Shown here: in pieces, positions 1-5,086 of the stretch
How the letters are laid out: each line of letters starts with the position of its first letter
Position numbering within the stretch: position 1 is the first letter of the stretch
Source: an uncultured Ruminococcus sp.
Lineage (GTDB): Bacteria > Bacillota > Clostridia > Oscillospirales > CAG-272
Reading direction: 5' to 3'
Assembly: GCA_902766575.1 (NCBI GenBank)
Contig: CACXED010000399.1
Coordinates: forward strand, 1 to 5,086
Length of the DNA: 5,086 bases
Notes under the pieces: generated by a model
The model's input: only the letters and a program-made list of their open reading frames with translations
Told to the model about the DNA's origin: nothing
The model's database searches: none
Translations under genes and position numbers: made by a program

Positions 1-243
1 ATGGTCGCGGCAGGGATAGGTGATTATTTTGAAGTCGCGCGGCTCGTAGTCGGTCGGGTTCGGCGAGAGCAGGTCGCGCCCGAGCTTTTTGCCGTTGAGT
101 CTGGCTTCAAAATAGCCGAGTCCGGTGACAAACAGGACTGCCTTTTCGGTTTTTTCGGCGCGGAAGCTGCGCGAAATTATCGGCGATGCGCAGGGGATAT
201 CCGGCGCGAGCCAGCTTGCGCTGGAGAGTGGAGAGGTCTGCAT
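1..243 (-). CDS. GH78 alpha-L-rhamnosidase-like protein, N-terminal fragment (cut by window edge)
   Basis: Only the first 81 codons are present; the gene continues past the left edge. The start ATG (243-241) has a GGAGAA ribosome site at 251-256, 7 nt away. The fragment resembles the N-terminal beta-sandwich domain of GH78 alpha-L-rhamnosidases: a tryptophan near the start (SSASWLAP), a strand-rich core and the hallmark stretch at residues 37-66 with GLGYFEARLNGKK followed by LLSPNPTDY, matching the family pattern G-Y-E-x-x-x-NG-x-x-x-G...L-x-P...T-D-Y. GH78 enzymes remove terminal L-rhamnose from glycosides and polysaccharides. There is no signal peptide, so a cytoplasmic location is inferred. 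It starts 34 bp after the stop of the upstream GH78 gene and is almost certainly in the same operon. The catalytic domain is not visible, so activity cannot be judged. Family assignment is fairly firm; substrate is unknown. Confidence 0.8.
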   Translation of the reverse strand, partial: MQTSPLSSASWLAPDIPCASPIISRSFRAEKTEKAVLFVTGLGYFEARLNGKKLGRDLLSPNPTDYEPRDFKIITYPCRDH

Positions 244-277
244 AATTCAATTCTCCTTTTTTATTGGATTAACGTTT

Positions 278-2434
278 TCAGCGCGAAAATACATACTCTC
301 CAGCAGACAGCTCTCTGGTTTCGCCGCCGAGAATGAGCCTGAAGCCATAGGGGCTGCTGATTCTGACCTCGCGCTCGTCGTAGGAGAGCCTGATTTTGCA
401 GAACTCTGCGCTGAGTTTGTTTATTCCCTTGACGAAAAGCGGAGAGATCACTATATCGCCCGACGCGAAGTCGTTGACCATTATTCCGGCGAGACGGCGA
501 TAGAAAAACGTATCGACCATGCAGAAGAAGTGGTGATTCATACTCACCATTCCGTCCTCCGGATAGCCCTCGCGCGCGTAGTCGAAACGCTCGGTGAGCG
601 CGGTCAGACCGTCTACCGCGTTCTTTGCGTAGCCGAGACCGTTCGCGTTGGTCATTACGTCGAACAGCAGCTGTCCGCAGCCATGCTCGCAGAGCAGCTC
701 GGACATCATCTTGATGCCGTGAACGCCGAAGGTGATGAGATAATCGTCGTCCTTGAAGCGCTTGACGATGCGCTCGATTATCTCGGGCAGCTCGTTTTCC
801 TCAAAGAAGCCCCTCGCCGCGAGGACGATAAGCTCGGAAGCGCTGACCTCCTCGAAATTTCCGTCCGGCATATATCTTGCGCGAAACGCTTTTTTTATTT
901 TTTCGGCAATCTGGTCGTATTTAGTGCGGTCATATCCGCAAAGCTCGGACAGCTCAGCCATAATGTCGAGATCCCATTTGTAGTAGACGTTCGACATTAT
1001 GTCGTCGCGCCCTCTTACACAGCAATGCAGACTGCTCCAGTCGCCGGTCGCGTAGCCTCCGTCGCCGATATAGCCGTCCTCATCCGCGATTGACGCGAAG
1101 AAACCGAGCGAGCGCTCGAGATCGCCGCGGAACTCCATAAAGGGCTTGAGGTCGCCGAAATATCTGTAAATCCACCATACGGTCTGGAATACTACGCTGT
1201 TGCCCCAGTCGGGTCCGGAGAAGCGTTTCGAGAACGTGAACTGCAATTCGGTCGGAACGGCATATGGTATCTGACCTATCCCGTTCATCGAATCATGACA
1301 GTGCCTTGCGTTTTCAAGGAGGATATTTTTTGCATCAAATTCGGAGAGAATCACCTCGGACGAGAGCATCGTATCGCCTATCCACGCGGCGTCACGCTTG
1401 GGATTATCTACGAAAACATCCTGACAGCAGGTCAGCACCGAGTTGACACAGGCTGAATGAATTTTGTTGATAATGTCGTTGTCGCACTCGAAATGCGCGG
1501 TCTCACTGAAATCGGTATGCTCGATGACGGCGGTCAGTTCAATCTCGTCGTAATCTCCGACTACCTCGACATATCGAAAGCCGTGGAAAGCCATGTACTG
1601 GTCGAACACCTTGCCCGAAGTGCCGTCGAGTATGTATTCGTCGGAGTTGTACATATCCGGATATTTCCATTTGGAATAAGCCGAGCGGTCTACGTGCATT
1701 TCGTGCGGAAGCAGGCGCTCGGAATAGTTCAGCTTGATGAGCGTTCCGGCTTTTCCGGTTATCTTCATGCGCACATATCCGGCGGTGGTTATTCCGCAGT
1801 CAAAGAGCTTTGGCGCGATCTCGACGCATTTGCGCTCGCCGAGGATACGCTTGGGCGGGCAGTCGGTCGTGCGGAGCTTTCCGGTCGGAGGGGTCGGCAG
1901 GCTGACAGAATCCCAGCCGCTGTCGTCAAAATCCGCGTCGCACCAGCCCGGGATTTCAAGCCGCGCGTCCTGACGCTCGCCGCAGCAGGTAGCGGTAAAG
2001 AGAATGGAGGAGTCGTGAGCCTTGAAGCTCCCGTCCGAAACTATCGTCTCGGAGCTTCCGTCGGGGTATTCGATAGTCAGCTCGGCTATGAGCATCACAG
2101 GCATACGGAATCCGACGTGTCCCTGATTTATTCTCAGACTTCCGAGTATTGCTCCGAGACGGTTCTTTCCGGCGCAAAGCTCATTTGTTATATCATAGAC
2201 GTTGTAGATGATAGTCTTTGGGATATGAGAGACGTAGGTCGGGCGGATCGAATCTGGAATCCGTTTTCCGTTCAGGAAATACGCAGCGTCGCCGAGTCCG
2301 CAGATACATAGCGTCGCCTTTGTCGGCTTCTCACGCAGCACGAAGGTCTTTGCGATATAAGGCGACGGAGTTGTGCAGATATCCGCGCCGGGATTCTTTG
2401 AGGCATAGCCTATCCATTTTGAGTTTTCGAACAT
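278..2434 (-). CDS. GH78 alpha-L-rhamnosidase-like glycoside hydrolase, cytoplasmic
   Basis: A 718-residue protein with the layout of GH78 inverting alpha-L-rhamnosidases. Residues 1-190 form N-terminal beta domains, with the NGKR motif at 55-58 and GERQDAR at 152-158 (family GE-x-x-DAR). Residues 205-305 form a beta-sandwich with FDCGITTAGYVRMKITG (211-227) and FHGFRYVEV (283-291). Residues 310-650 are the (alpha/alpha)6 barrel, with DNPKRDAAWIGD at 343-354, PDWGN at 408-412, GDW at 464-466, LTERF at 613-617 and SMNHH at 631-635. Residues 655-718 form a C-terminal beta domain. Glu615 aligns by eye with the general base. The usual DCPQRxE(R)LGW acid motif is replaced by D343-NPKRD348-AAW, so Asp rather than Glu may serve as acid. 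There is no signal peptide, implying action on imported rhamnosides. It is shorter than many family members (often about 900 residues). The start has AGGAGA at 2441-2446, 6 nt upstream. The family call is firm; rhamnose specificity is inferred. Confidence 0.88.
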   Translation of the reverse strand: MFENSKWIGYASKNPGADICTTPSPYIAKTFVLREKPTKATLCICGLGDAAYFLNGKRIPDSIRPTYVSHIPKTIIYNVYDITNELCAGKNRLGAILGSLRINQGHVGFRMPVMLIAELTIEYPDGSSETIVSDGSFKAHDSSILFTATCCGERQDARLEIPGWCDADFDDSGWDSVSLPTPPTGKLRTTDCPPKRILGERKCVEIAPKLFDCGITTAGYVRMKITGKAGTLIKLNYSERLLPHEMHVDRSAYSKWKYPDMYNSDEYILDGTSGKVFDQYMAFHGFRYVEVVGDYDEIELTAVIEHTDFSETAHFECDNDIINKIHSACVNSVLTCCQDVFVDNPKRDAAWIGDTMLSSEVILSEFDAKNILLENARHCHDSMNGIGQIPYAVPTELQFTFSKRFSGPDWGNSVVFQTVWWIYRYFGDLKPFMEFRGDLERSLGFFASIADEDGYIGDGGYATGDWSSLHCCVRGRDDIMSNVYYKWDLDIMAELSELCGYDRTKYDQIAEKIKKAFRARYMPDGNFEEVSASELIVLAARGFFEENELPEIIERIVKRFKDDDYLITFGVHGIKMMSELLCEHGCGQLLFDVMTNANGLGYAKNAVDGLTALTERFDYAREGYPEDGMVSMNHHFFCMVDTFFYRRLAGIMVNDFASGDIVISPLFVKGINKLSAEFCKIRLSYDEREVRISSPYGFRLILGGETRELSAGEYVFSR

Positions 2435-2449
2435 ATTTTTTCTCCTATT

Positions 2450-2477
2450 ATTATAAATCGTTGAATTTCTCAGTAAA
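2450..2477 (-). promoter_or_regulatory. Possible promoter of the GH78 operon
   Basis: On the minus strand TTTACT (2477-2472) and a perfect TATAAT (2455-2450) are 16 nt apart. The difficulty is that transcription would start near 2443, inside the AGGAGA ribosome site at 2446-2441. Either the start point is slightly earlier, or the real promoter is further upstream; for example TTGCGT at 2508-2503 could be a -35, but its -10 partner (ATCAAT) is poor. Confidence 0.3.
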
Positions 2478-2493
2478 GCTATTGATTTTCAGC

Positions 2494-2508
2494 TTGCGCC
2501 GGACGCAA
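2494..2508. repeat. Inverted repeat TTGCG-N5-CGCAA, candidate operator between divergent genes
   Basis: TTGCG (2494-2498) and CGCAA (2504-2508) are perfect inverted 5-bp arms with a CCGGA spacer. The repeat sits on the -35 box of the plus-strand promoter and inside the gap between the divergent GH78 operon and the oxidoreductase gene. A dimeric repressor or activator bound here could control both directions. The arms are short, so chance is possible, and no regulator gene is in view. Confidence 0.35.
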
Positions 2509-2522
2509 TTATGTGCTATCAT
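2494..2522 (+). promoter_or_regulatory. Promoter of the Gfo/Idh/MocA gene (extended -10)
   Basis: TTGCGC at 2494-2499 serves as -35 and TATCAT at 2517-2522 as -10, 17 nt apart. TGC directly precedes the -10, giving the TGn extension typical of Gram-positive SigA promoters. The predicted start of transcription, near 2529, leaves a leader of only about 16 nt carrying the AAGGAG ribosome site, so there is no room for a leader regulator. Regulation would have to act on initiation. Confidence 0.6.
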
Positions 2523-2544
2523 AGAGCATGAAGGAGATGTTAAC

Positions 2545-3564
2545 ATGAAACCTATAAAGGTCGTACAATATGGCAGCTGGGGATATACCCATGCCGAGCA
2601 CACAATGCAGACTATGCGCAGTCTGCCGCAGTATTACAATGTCGCGGGATTCTGCGAGCCGCATCCCGAGCGTCGCGAAGCCGCACTCAGGCGTCCATGC
2701 TACCAGGGGCTTAAGCTCTACACTCCCGAGGAGATTTTAGCCGACGATTCGCTCGACGCGGTTATAGTCGAGTCCGCCGAGGTCGAGCAGGCCGACGATT
2801 CGCTGAAATTCCTCAGGGCCGGCTTCAACGTCCATTCGGACAAGCCCTGCGGCAGCTCCGACGAGGTCTTTGACGAGCTGATCAGAACAGCGGTCGAAAA
2901 AAAGCTCGTGTTCCAAAACGGCTATATGTACCGCTACAATCCCGCGATAGTCCGCGCGCTTGAGATCGTGAGGTCGGGCAGAATCGGCGAGCTTATTTCG
3001 GTCGAGGCACAGATGAGCCAGTGCTATCACGGCGGGATGCGCCGCTGGCTCGGCGATATACCGGGCGGAATGATGTTCTACCTCGGCTGTCATCTGGTCG
3101 ATTTAGTCGACCTTTTCATGGGCGAGCCGGAGGAAGTGCTGACTCTCTCGATGAATTCCGGGCTCGAGGAGACCGGACTCGATTCGGGACTTGCGATGCT
3201 GAGATACAAGCACGGCTGGTCGATGATAAAGACGGTCGCAAACGAGGTCAGCGGCGACGCGAGACGGCAGTTCGTGATTTCCGGCACCGATGGTACAATC
3301 GAGATAAAGCCGCTGGAAAATCCGTTCGAGCTGCCCGGAACGGTCGCGGCGAACAAAATCTCAATGACAGTGACCGTACCCGGACATCCCATGATGTTTG
3401 CCGACCGCCCCGAGGTGATAGCTTTCCCGCCCTACGGACGGTATGACGCGATGATGATCGACTTTGCCAAAACCGTCGCGGGCGAGAAAGAAAATAATTT
3501 CGACTATGAGCGCGAGCTGCGGGTTCACAGACTGCTCATGAAAATCTGCCGGGGCGAACGCTGA
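2545..3564 (+). CDS. Gfo/Idh/MocA family NAD(P)-dependent oxidoreductase
   Basis: A 339-residue protein of the Gfo/Idh/MocA family, which typically oxidises or reduces hydroxyl/keto groups of sugars, inositols or their derivatives with a nicotinamide cofactor. The N-terminal Rossmann fold (1-125) begins with KVVQYGSWGYTHA (5-17), an unusual version of the GxGxxG-H loop, then strand AGFCEPHPERR (34-44), where the acidic Glu38 could contact the cofactor ribose. SDKPCG (98-103) is the family's EKP motif with catalytic-type Lys100. GYMYRYNPAI (126-135) opens the C-terminal alpha/beta domain. GGMMFYLGCHLVDLVDLFMG (174-193) is the GG...H-x-x-D segment, with His183 and Asp186 as likely active-site residues. 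The reading frame is open far upstream (to 2218), but AAGGAG at 2531-2536, 8 nt before this ATG, decides the start. It is divergent from the GH78 operon and convergent (6 bp between stops) with a dehydrogenase. The substrate cannot be read from sequence; a sugar or glycoside is inferred from context. Confidence 0.9.
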   Translation: MKPIKVVQYGSWGYTHAEHTMQTMRSLPQYYNVAGFCEPHPERREAALRRPCYQGLKLYTPEEILADDSLDAVIVESAEVEQADDSLKFLRAGFNVHSDKPCGSSDEVFDELIRTAVEKKLVFQNGYMYRYNPAIVRALEIVRSGRIGELISVEAQMSQCYHGGMRRWLGDIPGGMMFYLGCHLVDLVDLFMGEPEEVLTLSMNSGLEETGLDSGLAMLRYKHGWSMIKTVANEVSGDARRQFVISGTDGTIEIKPLENPFELPGTVAANKISMTVTVPGHPMMFADRPEVIAFPPYGRYDAMMIDFAKTVAGEKENNFDYERELRVHRLLMKICRGER

Positions 3565-3570
3565 CCGGCT

Positions 3571-4560
3571 TCACCATTTGAAAATCACGCCTATCGGGAA
3601 GCCCTTTCCCTCAGTCAGTCGCAGATAGACCTCGTGCGCATCGTCCGGCGAATGGATCTCGCCTATCATCGGCTTGAAATTGAGCCTTCCGCCAGACAGG
3701 TAGTCGAGCGTTACTCGGCAGTCGTCCATTTCGGTATAGAAGCCCGAGTGGGATTCAAGCGCCGGACGCGCTCCGCTGTGCGCGCCTATCAGCTCAATTC
3801 CGGGCTGGTGTACGTCGTGATAGAAATCGACCTCGGTCATCGTGCGCGTGCAGCCGAGCAGGAGCACCCGTCCGAACTTCGCCGTGCAGACGAGCGACTG
3901 CTTCAGCGCGAGCGGATTTCCGGTGACCTCGATAACCGCGTTTGCGCCGCCTTTTGTCAGCTCCTTGACCCGTTCGGAATATCCCGGCTCGGACGGGTCG
4001 AGAGCGATATCCGCGCCGAGCGCTTTGGCCATCTCGCGGCGCTCCTTTGAGAAATCGACGGCTATGACCGGATAAGCGCCAGAGAGTCTTGCGTACTGTA
4101 CCGCAAAGAGTCCCAGCAGACCGAGACCGACGACCATAACGCTGTCACCGAGCGAGATCTTAGCCTTTCTGACCGCTGCGAGCGAGAAGCCTGCGATGAT
4201 AGTCAGCGCCGCCTGATCGAGCGGTACGTTCTCGGGAACATGGACAAATTCCTTTTCGGGCAGGACGGCGAACTCCTGATGACCCGCGCCGTGAACCATG
4301 ACGCGGTCGCCGGGCTTGAAGCTCGTCACGCCCTCGCCCACATCGGTGATAACGCCGCTGCCGCTGTAGCCCGAGCTGGACGGGAAGCCGAATCGGAATC
4401 CGTCTCCGCCCTCCTCGTTTCCGGTGAGCAGGGCGCGCTCGGTTCCGGCGCTCAGAGCCGTATAGGCGAGCTTTACGCGCATTTCTCCGGCGCCCGGCAT
4501 ACGATCCGGCACATCTTTCAGCACCGCGTTGTTTTTTGATTCGAAAATGATTTTTTTCAT
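3571..4560 (-). CDS. Medium-chain dehydrogenase (MDR) of the zinc-lacking SAGTER type
   Basis: A 329-residue medium-chain dehydrogenase/reductase. The GroES-like N-terminal domain (1-125) includes TALSAGTERALLTG (34-47), GYSGSGVITDVGEGVTSFKPGDRV (64-87) and a GAGHQEFAVLP strand. The Rossmann domain (about 126-265) has VMVVGLGLLGLFAVQYAR (141-158), giving GxGxxG, and Asp169 at the end of the next strand, which favours NAD over NADP. Classical zinc members carry a catalytic Cys in a CG-x-CGTD segment and a GHE motif; here those positions read ALSAGTE and GYS, and the four-Cys structural zinc lobe is absent (the only cysteines are 225, 237 and 281). Zinc-dependent catalysis is therefore unlikely although automated labels will probably say 'zinc-binding'. 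The start has AAAGGTGG at 4568-4575, 7 nt upstream. The SAGTE/GYS version is known from the dehydrogenase half of bi-domain oxidoreductases fused to Gfo/Idh/MocA domains, which fits the neighbouring gene. Substrate unknown. Confidence 0.88.
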   Translation of the reverse strand: MKKIIFESKNNAVLKDVPDRMPGAGEMRVKLAYTALSAGTERALLTGNEEGGDGFRFGFPSSSGYSGSGVITDVGEGVTSFKPGDRVMVHGAGHQEFAVLPEKEFVHVPENVPLDQAALTIIAGFSLAAVRKAKISLGDSVMVVGLGLLGLFAVQYARLSGAYPVIAVDFSKERREMAKALGADIALDPSEPGYSERVKELTKGGANAVIEVTGNPLALKQSLVCTAKFGRVLLLGCTRTMTEVDFYHDVHQPGIELIGAHSGARPALESHSGFYTEMDDCRVTLDYLSGGRLNFKPMIGEIHSPDDAHEVYLRLTEGKGFPIGVIFKW

Positions 4561-4597
4561 TTGATTTCCACCTTTGTCTGCAATGATTTACGCAATA

Positions 4598-4608
4598 ATT
4601 ATATCACA
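4598..4608 (-). promoter_or_regulatory. Extended -10 promoter of the MDR dehydrogenase gene
   Basis: The minus strand reads TGTGATATAAT: a perfect TATAAT (4603-4598) with TGA immediately upstream, forming an extended -10 element. The -35 position at 17-nt spacing is only TTCCGC (3 of 6 matches), which extended -10 promoters tolerate. Transcription would start near 4591, giving a leader of about 30 nt with the AAAGGTGG ribosome site. Confidence 0.55.
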
Positions 4609-4691
4609 TATCCTGTCAAAGCGGAATAAAAAAATCAATACAGATAATAAGAAAAACAACGGTTTAACGGCCGCTGCTTTCGATTTTAATA

Positions 4692-4720
4692 TTGACAATA
4701 CCTGATTTTTATATTATAAT
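4692..4720 (+). promoter_or_regulatory. Consensus SigA promoter of the unknown plus-strand gene
   Basis: TTGACA (4692-4697) and TATAAT (4715-4720) are both perfect and exactly 17 nt apart. Transcription should start near 4727, giving a leader of about 56 nt with a small hairpin (CCGC at 4734-4737, GCGG at 4743-4746). A promoter this strong usually implies high expression or control by a repressor; the palindrome over its -10 box supports the latter. Confidence 0.8.
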
Positions 4721-4729
4721 AAAATCAGG
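4701..4729. repeat. Perfect 9-bp inverted repeat over a promoter -10 box, candidate operator
   Basis: CCTGATTTT (4701-4709) and AAAATCAGG (4721-4729) are perfect reverse complements separated by 11 nt. The centre (TATTATA, 4712-4718) is also palindromic, so only two base pairs break a 29-bp dyad. It covers the spacer, the -10 hexamer and the predicted start point of the consensus promoter, the classical place for a repressor to block RNA polymerase. Because transcription begins at about 4727, it is not transcribed as a hairpin from this promoter, so an attenuator or terminator role is less likely. Confidence 0.6.
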
Positions 4730-4782
4730 ACCTCCGCAATTCGCGGCTCGGTGCAAATCGTGAAAAGGAAAAGAGAGAACAA

Positions 4783-5086
4783 ATGGGCAAAATACAGTTT
4801 CCAAGCGATCAGGAGCTGTTTCCGGAGTTATCAGATCAATCGCGGCAGGTAACGAGCCTGACTTACGGCTATATCGCACAGATCGAACAGAAAAAGGACG
4901 ATTATATCAAGCTGTCGTCCGGTTCCTTCAACAGCCGCGATGAATACAGAGCTTTTTTGGAAAAGCTGCGCAATCAGTCGCACAGCCTGTGGGCGCAAAT
5001 TGACAAATGGCTGCTCGGGCGTGTTCTGGACGGCAGAGCTGTGGACAGCTTCCCGCCGGCGAGTTATGAGCTTATGAGGTTTAACA
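4783..5086 (+). CDS. Protein of unknown function, N-terminal fragment (cut by window edge)
   Basis: The reading frame is open from ATG 4783 to the right edge: 101 codons plus one base. I do not recognise the family. The visible part is hydrophilic and probably largely helical. It begins MGKIQFPSDQELFPELSDQ, then has a likely helix at about 20-43 (YGYIAQIEQKKDDYIKL) and another at about 52-82 with charged and hydrophobic residues alternating (REYRAFLEKLR-like spacing, then LWAQIDKWLLGRVL at 69-82). There is no signal peptide, membrane segment or metal motif in this part. The ribosome site is weak or split: AAGGAA at 4765-4770 (12 nt away) or GAGAG at 4773-4777 (5 nt away); no other in-frame ATG or GTG lies between the upstream stop at 4720 and this start. 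It has its own perfect SigA-type promoter and a palindrome over the -10 box, so it is probably a separate, tightly controlled unit unrelated to the sugar genes. Confidence 0.7.
   Translation, partial: MGKIQFPSDQELFPELSDQSRQVTSLTYGYIAQIEQKKDDYIKLSSGSFNSRDEYRAFLEKLRNQSHSLWAQIDKWLLGRVLDGRAVDSFPPASYELMRFN

Noticed and set aside
1457..2311. Long plus-strand open frame (284 codons) opposite the GH78 gene
   Set aside because: It lies wholly antisense to a well-supported GH78 gene, has no family resemblance and no ribosome site; GC-rich codon bias leaves such frames open. The same applies to the frames at 125-1093 and 1-336.
2218..2544. Upstream extension of the oxidoreductase frame
   Set aside because: The frame is open, but the added residues are arginine/serine-rich noise, overlap the divergent GH78 start and cross the promoter. 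AAGGAG and the Rossmann start both favour ATG 2545.
3548..3569. GCCGG/CCGGC stem across the convergent gene ends as a bidirectional terminator
   Set aside because: The stem is only 5 bp with a 12-nt loop and there is no T-run on the plus side and only a short TTTT on the minus side. It overlaps coding sequence and is not convincing.
4614..4619. Perfect minus-strand TTGACA upstream of the dehydrogenase gene
   Set aside because: It is only 10 nt from the TATAAT at 4598-4603, too close to act as its -35, and no -10 lies at the right distance.
4658..4670. Direct repeat AACGG-N3-AACGG in the right-hand gap
   Set aside because: Two 5-bp copies only, not placed on a promoter element; too short to separate from chance.
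4730..4782. Riboswitch-like leader (GGTGCAAATCG and a small hairpin) before the right-edge gene
   Set aside because: The predicted leader is only about 56 nt and lacks the multi-stem architecture of any riboswitch class I know; the short motif resemblance is likely chance.

Overview
The window looks like chromosomal DNA from a low-to-mid GC Gram-positive anaerobe, most likely an uncultured Clostridia/Oscillospirales-type gut or rumen bacterium. This rests on strong GGAG-type ribosome sites 6-8 nt before the starts, textbook SigA promoter hexamers in AT-rich gaps, GC-rich codons, and a sugar-scavenging gene content without signal peptides. It is an inference; no marker gene is present to fix the taxon.

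Layout: on the minus strand, two glycoside hydrolase family 78 (alpha-L-rhamnosidase-like) genes lie in tandem. The upstream one (278-2434) is complete. The second (1-243) is only its N-terminus, cut off by the left edge. A 110-bp AT-rich gap (2435-2544) separates this operon from a divergent Gfo/Idh/MocA-type NAD(P)-dependent oxidoreductase (2545-3564, +). That gene ends 6 bp from the end of a convergent medium-chain dehydrogenase gene (3571-4560, -), which has lost the usual zinc ligands. A 222-bp AT-rich gap (4561-4782) holds divergent promoters, one of them a perfect TTGACA-17-TATAAT with a palindrome over its -10 box. It drives a plus-strand gene of unknown function that runs off the right edge (4783-5086).

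How it may work together: the rhamnosidase-like enzymes appear cytoplasmic, so they would trim rhamnosides or oligosaccharides after import. The two oxidoreductases are of the kinds that oxidise or reduce sugar hydroxyls. The dehydrogenase carries a SAGTER motif like that of the dehydrogenase half of 'bi-domain' oxidoreductases, whose other half is a Gfo/Idh/MocA domain. This suggests that the two neighbouring genes are a functional pair. No transporter, regulator gene, mobile element, RNA gene or CRISPR array is visible.
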